From positions 25,932 to 89,931 of the forward strand of contig NZ_JBIYZW010000005.1 in NCBI RefSeq assembly GCF_044628455.1: 64,000 bases of DNA. The letters run 5' to 3'. Numbering within the stretch: the first letter of the stretch is position 1; each line of letters begins with the position of its first letter. A program made the translations under genes and the position numbers. Positions 43,148 through 53,669 of this stretch are shown here, in pieces. The DNA is from Solirubrum sp044628455. GTDB taxonomy: Bacteria > Bacteroidota > Bacteroidia > Cytophagales > Hymenobacteraceae. The notes under the pieces were generated by a model that was not told where the DNA came from, did not search any database, and saw nothing but the letters and a program-made list of their open reading frames with translations.

Positions 43148-43690
43148 TTAACTACGCTGGAAAGGTCCCCCGGTGGCCAGCACTAGCCCCGCGTCTGGGC
43201 GGGTTTCCGGATGCTCCGCGCCATGCTGGTTGGCCCGGACCAGTTCGTCCCCTTCCTCGGGCGGGTAGTCCGGAATCCAATCATTGGATTGATTCAGGGG
43301 AAAAGCGACCGGCTCAATCGCCCCGACTTCTGCTGCCAGCGCCGGGGCGGCAGGGCCGGGCGAGTAGGGCTCCAACTCCCGGCCGAAGAAATGCCCCAGC
43401 GTCACGCCGTGCTGCTGCAGGCGCACCGGCATCGTGTCGGGCTGGCATATCACGCCCAGGTAGCCCTCCGCGTGAAAGTACGCCATTACCTGCGCGGGTC
43501 CGAACCCGTTCAGGTAGATGTGCACCCGGGCACCGATGGCCGGCACGTCGCCCCGGCCGGACCAGGTCAGGCCGGCCGGTAAACCGGCGAGGGAGGGAAA
43601 GCCGACCCATGGCGGGCACTGCTGCGGGTTCCCTGCCCAGTCAAGCGGGCTGATTACGGGCTGCTGGGGGGCTGGAACAGGAGTAAGCAT
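43148..43690 (-). CDS. Hypothetical plasmid protein, paralogue of the next gene
   Basis: 180 residues. A Pro-rich N-terminus is followed by a core DVPAIGARVHIYLNGFGPAQ, VMAYFHAEGYLGVICQPD and VTLGHFFGREL. The same pattern (PAVGDTVTVYREG..., VKGYCHVSGFLGLVTET, GVVFGSQL) occurs in the protein at 43750-44145, so the two share a small, probably SH3-like beta domain. The C-terminal ~60 residues are disordered-looking. No function known. Probably co-transcribed with its paralogue. Confidence 0.55.
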   Translation of the reverse strand: MLTPVPAPQQPVISPLDWAGNPQQCPPWVGFPSLAGLPAGLTWSGRGDVPAIGARVHIYLNGFGPAQVMAYFHAEGYLGVICQPDTMPVRLQQHGVTLGHFFGRELEPYSPGPAAPALAAEVGAIEPVAFPLNQSNDWIPDYPPEEGDELVRANQHGAEHPETRPDAGLVLATGGPFQRS

Positions 43691-43749
43691 AGTGGCGAGA
43701 GTAGATGCGTGAGAAAAAGCAGGGCCACGCTGGTGGCCTGGAAAGCAGA

Positions 43750-44145
43750 CTAAGTGGCCAGGGCTAACTGGCTGCCGAATACCACGCCGGCCCTGGGGCC
43801 GGGCTGTTTGCGGCGGCTGGGTTTGGCCGGGCGGGTGGTTTCCGTCACCAGCCCCAGAAAGCCGGACACGTGGCAGTAGCCCTTTACCTCGGCCTGCTCC
43901 GGGTGTCCCTCCCGGTACACGGTTACCGTATCTCCGACCGCCGGCACCGGCGCCTGATTAAACCAGTGCAGTCCGCCGGGCAGCAGCGTCAGGCGCGGGG
44001 CGGGCTCGAACTCGGGCACCGGGTTGACCAATCGCGCAGCCGCGTCTTGGCGGGCCTGGCGTTTCACGGCGTTGCTGGCTTGCAGGCGTTCCAGGCGGGC
44101 AGCGGGAATGCGACGGGCGGGGCGGTAGGGCTGGGCGGCTTTCAT
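43750..44145 (-). CDS. Hypothetical plasmid protein with SH3-like core
   Basis: 131 residues: a basic N-terminus (AARLERLQASNAVKRQARQD) that could bind DNA or RNA, then APVPAVGDTVTVYREGHPEQ and VKGYCHVSGFLGLVTETTRP, the domain shared with the neighbouring gene. It is the first gene of its unit, ~30 bp downstream of a copy of the shared upstream element. Function unknown. Confidence 0.55.
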   Translation of the reverse strand: MKAAQPYRPARRIPAARLERLQASNAVKRQARQDAAARLVNPVPEFEPAPRLTLLPGGLHWFNQAPVPAVGDTVTVYREGHPEQAEVKGYCHVSGFLGLVTETTRPAKPSRRKQPGPRAGVVFGSQLALAT

Positions 44146-44189
44146 GCTGTCTTTGTGCTGGTAGCTTGTACTACTTAAACGAAAACGCC

Positions 44190-44222
44190 CGTATTAATGT
44201 TGCATATTTGCCATAATTAATA
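44190..44222 (-). promoter_or_regulatory. Shared upstream element, copy 2
   Basis: Read on the minus strand: TGGCAAATATGCAACATTAA, matching copies at 41112-41141 and 45608-45640. It lies about 45 bp upstream of the ATG at 44145. Confidence 0.55.
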
Positions 44223-44354
44223 ATGATTTTTTTACCAGATTATCCAATCCTTTTCCTTTCCCTTTGGTCTGGCATCCGGGTTGGAAAGGCTATTCTCCTT
44301 TTGTCGCGGCCCAGGGCCACCCGGCACTTTCCAGGTGGCCCGTTTGCCCCTCCC

Positions 44355-45251
44355 CTACTCTGCTCCGGCCTCGCTGGCTTCGTAGCCGGGGGTAATACCC
44401 AGAATGTGGTTCAAGGCTTTCTGGGCCTGGCTGGCGGCTGAAATAATCAGGGTCTTATCGTTGCGCAGGGCCTGCAACCAGCTCTCGATATAGGCTGCGG
44501 TATTGTTCTCGGTCACGGCTAAATCAAGGCCGGCCGTGTTGCTCAGGAACGCGGCGCCCAACTCGGCAACCAGCTCTTCCTTGGCATAGGTCGCACTGCC
44601 GAAAGAAGCTTTTTCGGTTAGGGTGGGGCGGTTCAGGCGCTTGCCGTGCCCAGTGCTGTGGACCAGTTCGTGAAACGCGGTCAGGTAAAAGTCCTCGGCC
44701 GAGTGGAAGCGGCTGGCCTCGGGCAGCGTTACGGTGTCCGTGCTCGTGCGGTAGTACGCTTCGCTGCCCAGGTACTGGATGCGCGGGCCATCGGCGTAGC
44801 CGGCCATAATGCGCTCGGCGGCTTGCCGGGGGGTGTGCTCCCGGCTTGAAGGCTCGGGCAGCTTCCATTCCACCCCGTCAATCTGGGCAATGTTGAAAAC
44901 GGTGCTGTACTGCAGGAATGCTACTTTCTTCTCCTTGCCCTGCGCGTCTTCCTTCTTGGATACCTTCCAAAATACCACCGGCATGCCCTTCTCGCCCCGG
45001 CGAACCTGCCCGCCTAGCTCCTGGGCCTGCTTGTAGGTCAGGTAATACGGCTGGTCGTAGGGCAGCATGCCGAGCAGCAGCGCGTTGATGCCGGTATAGA
45101 CGTGCTTGCTGCGGTAGTTGCGGGGCGCGCCATGGGCCGCGTTCCACGGCTTTTTCCACGGGGTAACGCCGTTCTCCAACGCCAGGATAATGCGATTGGT
45201 GATGATTTCCTGCACGTCGGTGCGGGGGGCGGAGGTGGGGGCGGTTTTCAT
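44355..45251 (-). CDS. ardC: ArdC-family antirestriction protein
   Basis: 298 residues from the ATG at 45251; the 37 codons upstream are rejected because they overlap the preceding gene. The N-terminal ArdC single-stranded-DNA-binding domain reads NRIILALENGVTPWKKPWN ... YTGINALLLGMLPYD, and GQVRRGEKGMPVVFW. The C-terminal zincin-like metallopeptidase has FHELVHSTGH (HELVH at 194-198) and a later EELVAELGAAFL glutamate. ArdC protects incoming plasmid DNA from restriction. It starts 29 bp after the small gene upstream and shares its promoter. Confidence 0.9.
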   Translation of the reverse strand: MKTAPTSAPRTDVQEIITNRIILALENGVTPWKKPWNAAHGAPRNYRSKHVYTGINALLLGMLPYDQPYYLTYKQAQELGGQVRRGEKGMPVVFWKVSKKEDAQGKEKKVAFLQYSTVFNIAQIDGVEWKLPEPSSREHTPRQAAERIMAGYADGPRIQYLGSEAYYRTSTDTVTLPEASRFHSAEDFYLTAFHELVHSTGHGKRLNRPTLTEKASFGSATYAKEELVAELGAAFLSNTAGLDLAVTENNTAAYIESWLQALRNDKTLIISAASQAQKALNHILGITPGYEASEAGAE

Positions 45252-45280
45252 AGCGGTAGGCGTGAGGGTTGGGGTTGCGG

Positions 45281-45553
45281 TTAAAAGAGGTAGTCCGGGT
45301 GGGCGGCCGGGCCGAGCAGGTTGGCTTCCTTGATTAGCTCGGCGTCCTCCCACGCTTCGCACTCGCGCAAGGCCAGCTGCTTCCAGCGCAGCAGTTGCGC
45401 CGCGTCGGTGCAGGCGTTGATGACGGCTTCGGCCCGCTGGCGGCGCTCGGCGGGGAAAGCCGGGTGGTTGAGGACTTCCCGCACGTTGCGGCGGGCTGAT
45501 GAAAGCAGGAGCATTTCACCTGGAGTAATGCCGGCGGCAGTGGTCGTTTCCAT
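45281..45553 (-). CDS. Small hypothetical protein upstream of ardC
   Basis: 90 residues, helical and acidic: ITPGEMLLLSSARRNVREVL, AEAVINACTDAAQLLRWKQL, EAWEDAELIKEANLLGPAAH. First gene of the ardC unit. Its ATG lies ~55-85 bp from a copy of the shared upstream element. Not recognised; a partner of ArdC is possible from linkage only. Confidence 0.55.
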   Translation of the reverse strand: METTTAAGITPGEMLLLSSARRNVREVLNHPAFPAERRQRAEAVINACTDAAQLLRWKQLALRECEAWEDAELIKEANLLGPAAHPDYLF

Positions 45554-45607
45554 GTCTAGAAGCCTGTTTATCCGTTCGTTACTTATAGTAATTATACGAA
45601 CAGGAAT

Positions 45608-45640
45608 CTATTAATGTTGCATTTTTGTCAAAATTATTAA
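45608..45640 (-). promoter_or_regulatory. Shared upstream element, copy 3
   Basis: Read on the minus strand: TTGACAAAAATGCAACATTA. Third copy of the element that precedes each of the three minus-strand plasmid transcription units. Confidence 0.55.
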
Positions 45641-46237
45641 TGACAATAAGTTTTATTTATAGCACAGTGATTGGTTTTTTCCCTTTTGTTGAGTCTTAGC
45701 CGGTTCCACCCTTCAGGAACTGGCAACGGGTGATGCATCAGCTGCGGTTGGGGTATCCCCTTAGTTGGCGGTGCGGGTGAGCACGTCCCCCGGAGCGCTT
45801 ACCACCACGTCACATCGCTGGATGTGCTCAACTACCTTCCATCTGATTGCGGTAGGGATGGAAAGGGAGCGACCAGCGGGAGCTGTCCGTCAGGACCGCA
45901 GCACAGCGGAGTCCTGCACAGCCTGGCCACCGCCCAACTCTGAGATTTTATAAGTCACCGCGTTACGTCTACTGCCGTTCAGCACACCGGCTACAGGCAT
46001 CGAGCAGCTTCCACTTTGCGTATTCTCCGTAGCCTGCCATCCGCTGCTGACTGTATAATTGTCCGCACTCCCAGCCGGGTTTAGTGGAGCACCAGGCTGA
46101 GCAGCGCAGCAGTTGTACCCTTGGCACAGATCCCACGGGGTGCGTGTTGGTGATTGCCAAGGGAAGCATTTGTGCACTTGGCAACCTCGCAGCCGAAGAA
46201 TCCGCCTTTTCTGAATTTCAGCAGGACTCACAATGCG
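45641..46237. other. Intergenic gap between ardC unit and hipBA
   Basis: 600 bp with no supportable gene. It includes one solitary iteron-like box GAGATTTTATAAGTC at 45942-45956, identical to those at 41333 and 41586. A 120-codon minus-strand frame (45890-46252) covers that box and has no recognisable features. Confidence 0.5.
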
Positions 46238-46279
46238 TAATATAATGCGCAAATTCTTTTATTTTTGCCTATTATATTA
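46238..46279. promoter_or_regulatory. hipBA operator/promoter
   Basis: Two perfectly inverted 9-mers, TAATATAAT (46238-46246) and ATTATATTA (46271-46279), with centres 33 bp (about three turns) apart, end 6 bp before the hipB ATG. A Bacteroidota-type -7 box TATTTTTG (46260-46267) lies between them, so HipB binding here would block transcription. Function is inferred. Confidence 0.5.
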
Positions 46280-46285
46280 CACCTT

Positions 46286-46609
46286 ATGGCCAAAGTCCCC
46301 GTCATCCTGCTTCCTCGCTTGCAGCAGCTGCTGACCCAGACGGGCGAGAACATCCGCTTGGCCCGCCTGCGCCGCAAGCTCAGCGCGGCCCAGGTGGCGG
46401 AGCGCGCCGGCATCAGCCGCAAAACGTTAACCGCCATCGAACAGGGTGCCTCCACCGTGAGCCTGGGCGGCTACCTGCAGGTGCTGTTCGTGTTGGGCCT
46501 GGAAAAAACCGTGCTGCAGCTGGCCGCCGATGACGTGCTGGGCCGCAAGCTGCAGGACGCGGAACTGACGGTCGGCGCCCGGGCCCCCAAGCATTCTTCC
46601 CCGGAGTAG
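46286..46609 (+). CDS. hipB: HipB-like antitoxin (XRE helix-turn-helix)
   Basis: 107 residues from the ATG at 46286. The XRE domain is clear: GENIRLARLRRKLSAAQVAE, RAGISRKTLTAIEQGASTVS, LGGYLQVLFVLGLEKTVLQL. It should bind the operator just upstream, repress the operon and neutralise HipA. It ends 4 bp before hipA, as usual for this module. It is longer than E. coli HipB (88 residues) by an N-terminal extension. Confidence 0.88.
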   Translation: MAKVPVILLPRLQQLLTQTGENIRLARLRRKLSAAQVAERAGISRKTLTAIEQGASTVSLGGYLQVLFVLGLEKTVLQLAADDVLGRKLQDAELTVGARAPKHSSPE

Positions 46610-46613
46610 CCCC

Positions 46614-47891
46614 ATGGCCAAGAACGCTGAACGCCGCCAGGTCTACGTGTACGCCGACTGGCAGGGCCTGCCCGCCGGCCCTCCGCTGATGGGCACCCTC
46701 TCGGCGGTGCCGGTGCGGGGCAAGGAGGTGTTTTCCTTCGCTTATGACGCGCAGTGGCTGGCTCTGCCCCAGGCCCAGGCGCTGGACCCGGCGCTGCAGC
46801 TGTACGCCGGGCCGCAGTACCTAGCGGAGGACCAATCCAACTTCGGCCTCTTCCTGGACTCCTCGCCTGACCGCTGGGGGCGGCTGCTCATGCGCCGGCG
46901 CGAAGCCGCGTTGGCCCGGCAGCAGGCGCGCCCGGAGCGGACGCTGCTCGAGTCGGACTACCTGTTGGGCGTGTTCGACGGCCACCGCATGGGCGGGCTG
47001 CGGTTCAAAACCGACCCGGCCGGCCCGTTCCTCAACGACAACCGAGCCATGGCGGCCCCGCCGTGGACCTCGCTGCGGGAGCTGGAACACGCGAGTCTGC
47101 AACTGGAGCGGATGGACGCCCCCCAGGACCCGGACTACCTCAAGTGGCTGTTTATGCTCGTAGCCCCCGGCTCCTCGCTGGGCGGGGCCCGGCCGAAAGC
47201 CAGCGTGGTGAACGAGCACGGGCAGCTCTGGATTGCCAAGTTTCCCAGCGGCCAGGACGAGCACGACGTTGGCGCCTGGGAAGCCGTAGTGAACGAACTG
47301 GCCCGGGCCGCGGGCCTGCGGGTAGCCACCGGCCGCGCCCAGCGCTTCAGCAGCCGGCACCACACGTACCTGTCTCAGCGTTTCGACCGCACCACGGCGG
47401 GCGAGCGGTTGCACTTTGCCTCCGCCATGACCCTGCTCGGCTACCAGGACGGTACCAGCCACGCCGAGGGCGCCAGCTACCTGGAGCTGGCGGGCCTGCT
47501 CATCCAGCAGGGGGCCCAGGTGGCCGAAGACCTGACGGAGCTGTGGCGGCGCATCGTGTTCAACATCTGCGTCTCCAACACCGACGACCACCTGCGCAAC
47601 CACGGCTTTCTGCTCACGCCCAAGGGCTGGCGCTTCGCGCCGGCGTTCGACCTGAACCCCATCCGCTACGGGCAGGGCCTCAAGCTCAACATCTCCGAAA
47701 CCGACAACGCACTGGACCTCGATTTGGCCCGGGAGGTAGCGCCCTACTTCCGTCTGTCGGCGGCGCAGGTCGAATCGGTGCTCGCGCAGGTCGTGGCCGC
47801 GGTGCGGCAATGGCCGGAGGTGGCCAGCCGCTACCAGCTCTCGCGCAGCGACCAGGAGTTGATGGCGGGCGCCTTCGAGGCGGCCCGGTAA
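46614..47891 (+). CDS. hipA: HipA-family serine/threonine kinase toxin
   Basis: A 425-residue type II toxin kinase. N-subdomain 1 (VYVYADWQGLP, FAYDAQWLA) precedes the kinase core: Ser-rich loop GSSLGGARPK (186-195), catalytic SNTDDHLRNH (321-330) and metal-binding DLNP (346-349). Relatives phosphorylate glutamyl-tRNA synthetase or another translation-related target, halting growth and promoting persistence. With HipB it would stabilise the plasmid by post-segregational growth arrest. All key residues are present. Confidence 0.93.
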   Translation: MAKNAERRQVYVYADWQGLPAGPPLMGTLSAVPVRGKEVFSFAYDAQWLALPQAQALDPALQLYAGPQYLAEDQSNFGLFLDSSPDRWGRLLMRRREAALARQQARPERTLLESDYLLGVFDGHRMGGLRFKTDPAGPFLNDNRAMAAPPWTSLRELEHASLQLERMDAPQDPDYLKWLFMLVAPGSSLGGARPKASVVNEHGQLWIAKFPSGQDEHDVGAWEAVVNELARAAGLRVATGRAQRFSSRHHTYLSQRFDRTTAGERLHFASAMTLLGYQDGTSHAEGASYLELAGLLIQQGAQVAEDLTELWRRIVFNICVSNTDDHLRNHGFLLTPKGWRFAPAFDLNPIRYGQGLKLNISETDNALDLDLAREVAPYFRLSAAQVESVLAQVVAAVRQWPEVASRYQLSRSDQELMAGAFEAAR

Positions 47892-48004
47892 CCTAGGCGC
47901 CAGTTCAATGCGGTCTTCCCTGGCCGCCCGCCGCCACCCTGTGGCCGCGTGAGGGTTCGGCACTTTCCTTTATGGGGTACCGCATCCCCTTCACGCCAGG
48001 GGTT

Positions 48005-48042
48005 GGCCTTGGTTAAAAGTTTGGCACAAAAATTAAACGTCC
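48005..48042. repeat. Short repeat shared with 41248-41285
   Basis: GGCCTTGGTTAAAAGTTTGG... is repeated upstream of the origin with a few substitutions. It lies 60 bp beyond the 3' end of the IS110 transposase. Nature unknown; it could be an old IS end. Confidence 0.5.
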
Positions 48043-48104
48043 GAGCTTAAATCAGGGAGGCGCTGAGGCCGGAACATTCTACTGAACATGAACTGTGTTG
48101 AAAG

Positions 48105-49106
48105 TCAAGCGATGCTGGTTGTTTTTTGGCCAAAGTCGGCTTGGTAAGCCGTCCCCGAGCGTACGATGGCAAAGGCCTGCTTGAGCAGCTTGTTGCAGAC
48201 GGCAATCAAGGCCAGCTTGCGGTTTTTGCCTTTGCTGACCAAACGTTCGTAGAGCGCTTGACAGGCCGCGTTGCGCTTGGCGGCGGATAAGCTGCACATG
48301 AACAGCTTGCTGCGGATCAAACTGCCGCCCATCTTGGTGATGCGCACCCGGCCGCGGATGCTGGTGCCGGAGCTGTGCTCACGCGGCGACAAACCGGCCA
48401 TGGCGATGAGCTGCCGGTAGTTCGTTAAACGCGCAAACCCGCTGGCGAACAAGAGCAGCATGCCGGCCGTCTTGCGCCCGATGCCCGGGATAGAACACAG
48501 CAGCGTCATGTCGGTGCCAAACCGCTGCTCGAGCAAGGCCAGCAGTTCGGTTTCCAGCGTTTGTAGCTGCTTGGTGAGCCCCTGTAGGGTTTCCCGCAAC
48601 TGGGTGAGCGCGGATTGGCAAATGACCGGCTGCTGCTGCAACGCTTCCAGCGCGCTGCTGATCATGCGTTTTTGCTTGAGCAGCAACTCGCTCGCCTGTT
48701 CCAACTGCCGGCATTCCACCAACGCCGTCTCCTCCGGCTGCCACGCCACGAGCGTTTGCTGCTGGCCGTAGCGCAGCAGCCACTGCGCGTCCTTGCGGTC
48801 GGTTTTGCCCTTGCTCAGGTGCATCTGAATGAAGCGCCGGATGACCAGCGGGTTGAGGATGCTCACCCGCGCCCCGTGCTCGTGCAGGTAGTAGGCCAGG
48901 GCCAGGTGGTACGTGCCCGTGGCCTCAAACACAAACCAACAGCCGGTGCCGCACGCGCGTAGCAGTTGCTCGTAGCCGCTTGTCGAGTTGCGCACCTCCA
49001 CGTGCTGGACCTGCTCTTGCACTTGGTAACAGACCGCCAGCGAGGCTTTGCTAACGTCGATGCCGACAACGGAGAGGGGCGGTTGGGGAGCCATAGCGGA
49101 AAGCAA
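48105..49106 (-). CDS. IS110-family transposase (DEDD recombinase)
   Basis: 333 residues (or 329 from the second ATG at 49094). The N-terminal RuvC-like DEDD domain has VVGIDVSKASLAVCY, FVFEATGTYHLALAYYL and GKTDRKDAQWLL; the C-terminal Tnp-DUF (transposase_20) has LCSIPGIGRKTAGMLLLFAS and AMAGLSPREHSSGTS with the catalytic Ser region. IS110 elements recombine without terminal inverted repeats, guided by a structured bridge RNA from their non-coding end. The gene is intact. A different IS110 relative is cut by the right edge of the window. Confidence 0.9.
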   Translation of the reverse strand: MLSAMAPQPPLSVVGIDVSKASLAVCYQVQEQVQHVEVRNSTSGYEQLLRACGTGCWFVFEATGTYHLALAYYLHEHGARVSILNPLVIRRFIQMHLSKGKTDRKDAQWLLRYGQQQTLVAWQPEETALVECRQLEQASELLLKQKRMISSALEALQQQPVICQSALTQLRETLQGLTKQLQTLETELLALLEQRFGTDMTLLCSIPGIGRKTAGMLLLFASGFARLTNYRQLIAMAGLSPREHSSGTSIRGRVRITKMGGSLIRSKLFMCSLSAAKRNAACQALYERLVSKGKNRKLALIAVCNKLLKQAFAIVRSGTAYQADFGQKTTSIA

Positions 49107-49642
49107 GCAAGGAGGTGAACAAAAGGGAGAAAGGATTTCCAGGGGATCTTGCGTTATCCTGATACAGGCTCTAAGGCCTCATGGAACTGTCCGAAGTAGC
49201 CCTGGAAAAGGGAGGGGATTGTCATGTTAAACGAGCTCGAACGCCCCATAATGGAGGAATCTTACTCCTCCCTTTTCCTTTGCTGCAGCCGCTATTACGG
49301 TGGGTAGGCGAACATAGGATAATGCCACTTCTACAGCCGCAGCTCACTTCGCTTCGAGCACCCAGTTCGAATACCAATGACTGCGATTAGGACCCGGGAT
49401 CAACACGGTCGGGACTGCGACGAAGGTGCCGGGGCAGGGCTAAAAACAGCTGGGTTGCTCGCGGGCCGGCCGAGCAGGTGAGTCCAGGAAGGGTAAAAAG
49501 GGGTTCTCAGAGCGGCTAGCACGGCGGTCGTTACCTTGTGCAGCGAGACAGCCAGCGCTTCCCGCATCCGCTTTCCCACCCCGGCCGTACCTTGACCGCC
49601 GGCGGCCCGCAAGGCGCGGCTACCATCAACCGCCAGCCGTTC
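49107..49642. other. IS110 non-coding end and adjoining gap
   Basis: The first ~200 bp upstream of the IS110 gene should be its left end, where bridge RNA of this family is encoded. A self-complementary block around 49200-49275 (GGAGGGGATT ... ACTCCTCCCTTTTCC) is compatible with structured RNA but I cannot fold it reliably. No protein is recognisable until the STAS-like pseudogene. Confidence 0.35.
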
Positions 49643-50030
49643 ATGCAACACACCCTGCGCCGCGGCGACGGCAGCGTCTTCTTGACTTTGGAGTACCTGC
49701 CCGCCAACGGTTGGGTCCACGCCCAGTGGGTGGACCGACAAACTTTGATCACGGCGATGACCGACGGGCTCAGCCACCTGGACATGCTGCGCGCCCAGCC
49801 CTGCGCCAAGCTGCTCAACGACCATCGCGTCCGGGGGCACCTTTGCCGAAGCTAACGACTGGATTCGAAAGGTGTGGTCGCCGCTGATCATGGCTGCTGG
49901 GCTTCGCTCCATCGGGCAGGTGGTTTCGCCGGACGTCTTCGGCCAACTGTCCATTGAGGACCTGCAGCACCGTATCGGCAACCAACTCGATTTGTTCTTG
50001 TTCGAGAACTTGGAAGCCGCCAAAGTTTAG
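49643..50030 (+). pseudogene. STAS/SEC14-like small protein, frameshifted
   Basis: From the ATG at 49643: MQHTLRRGDGSVFLTLEYLP, ANGWVHAQWVDRQTLITAMT, AQPCAKLLNDHRVRG, then one frame change near 49835 to AEANDWIRKVWSPLIMAAGL, VVSPDVFGQLSIEDLQHRIG and LFLFENLEAAKV. This is a ~130-residue STAS-like protein family common in Hymenobacter, of unknown function. A single-base indel inactivates it, unless it is a sequencing error. Confidence 0.65.
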
Positions 50031-50072
50031 CTCCGAGCGCAGTAATCACCTATCTTCGAGCTTTTAAACTCG

Positions 50073-51117
50073 TCACAGAGTGTTGTGCGACTCGAAGAGG
50101 TGGAAGTTAAGCGTCAGTAAGGACGCGAGGTCTTGCCCAAACTCGTCGAGCCGGGAAAAGAAACCGAGTACCGCCTGCCGAAACGCGCCCTTGGTGCGGT
50201 ATAAACAGGGGTTGATGATCTTCTGCCGCAGCAACCTCCACAAGCGCTAATCAGGTTCAGGTTGGGCACGTAGGGCGGCAAAAACACCTGCACCACGCGC
50301 CTACCTTGCAGCCACTCGGCTAGTTCCCGGTTGCGGTAGTAGCGGGCGTTGTCGCAGACGACGTATATCGGCTGCTCGCCGGGATGGGCGCTTAGCAGCT
50401 GCTCGTACAGGGCCTTGGTGCTTTGCGCGTTCACACAATCCGTCTCGTGCAGGTGCACCTGGGTGGGGCAGTGCGCGTTGAGGGCCGCGTTCAGGTTCAC
50501 CCGCTCACGCCCGCTGACGGTGGGCAGCGGCCGGGGCTGCCCGGTGCGGGTCCACACCCGCGTCGAGCGCGTGTTGTGGGTGGGGTGCGCCGCGCCCAGG
50601 CGAAGTACACCACGGCCTGTCCCGACTCCGCCTGGGCCAGCAGCGGGAAAAAGGTGTCGGCCAGAAAGGCGGCTTGGCGCTCGGGGGCAGCCTCGCAGGG
50701 GACGGGCGTAGTAAGCTTGTAGCTAAAGCCCAGCCGGTGCAAGAGTTGCGTCAGGCCCGAGACGGAGTAGGCCACGCCCCACTGGCGCTGCAACCAGGCG
50801 CCGAGGGCACGCACATCGGTGTAAAGCGTCTGCTCCACTTCCCGGCACAAGGCGGCCAGGCCCGCCGAGGGCAGCAGGCCCCAGTAGCCGGGGCGCTCGT
50901 GCAGCAGTTACTTCTCCACGCCCAAGCGCTGCCAGGCCTGCGCGTAGCGGTACACCGTCCCGTCGTCCAGGCCCAGCGCCTGCGCCACGTGCCCGGCGCC
51001 CCAGCCCGCATCCAGCATCAGCACGACCGTGACCTTGACGTAGCCTTCGTCATCGCGCCGCTGCTTTTGCAGCTGCCGCAGGTGCGCGCGCTCCGTTTCG
51101 GTCAAGGCCAGCTTCAT
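50073..51117 (-). pseudogene. IS630-family transposase, degenerate
   Basis: Begins MKLALTETERAHLRQLQKQR with the helix-turn-helix HVAQALGLDDGTVYRYAQAW, then a TAA at 50908. The same frame continues REVEQTLYTDVRALGAWLQR and YKLTTPVPCEAAPERQAAFL. A frame change near 50600 leads to NLNAALNAHCPTQVHLHETD and YVVCDNARYYRNRELAEWLQ (DDE core), and another near 50240 to RLWRLLRQKIIN and a stop at 50073. At least three lesions, so it is inactive. Confidence 0.8.
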
Positions 51118-51464
51118 GCTGCAAACTACTTAGCTGCTTTCGCTTTTTACTTCACGACGAGTTTAAGTTTGGCATTGAGGCACTGCTTCACGGGGCGGGA
51201 TGAGCGGAGATGTATAGGAACCTTAAAGCTCGGAACGCTCCGTTTTTATGCGCTAGAATTCAGTAGGGTAGAGTAAGCAGCTGGTTCTCCACCTGCAGCT
51301 TTCAAATGGCCGCGTAAAGCGGTTCCAGGTCCGGGGCAGCGGGCGCGACGGCACCCGCCAGCTAAATAAGAAGCACCGGCCTACCGGCCGGCGCTTCTTA
51401 AGTTTTGGGTAAGGACAAGCTTATGAAACAAGGCCTTTTTTATGATTAAAATCTGAGATTTACT
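51118..51464. other. Gap between IS630 remnant and peptidase gene
   Basis: 347 bp with no gene. Apart from the hairpin at 51368-51399 nothing stands out. Confidence 0.5.
51368..51399 (-). terminator. Terminator of the S9 peptidase gene
   Basis: A 14-bp stem with one mismatch (AAGAAGCACCGGCC and GGCCGGCGCTTCTT) around the loop TACC, 65 bp past the minus-strand stop, followed on that strand by an A/T-rich stretch. Confidence 0.65.
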
Positions 51465-53513
<2,049 letters not shown>

Positions 53514-53669
53514 GGTTTGCAGAAGAAAAAAAGTAGAGGCCTAGGAAGCAAAGGTGTTTAAAGCGGCTGTTGTCGGAGCAATTTAAACAGGAGGTTGTAG
53601 AGGTCTTCGTGTCGATGGTTGCAGAGGGGTTCGCACTCTGTCTTGTCCTGGCATAGGTTAGCTTTTCCT

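Noticed and set aside
45890..46252. 120-codon minus-strand frame before hipBA
   Set aside because: It overlaps an iteron-like box and the hipBA operator and has Cys/Pro-rich sequence without motifs.
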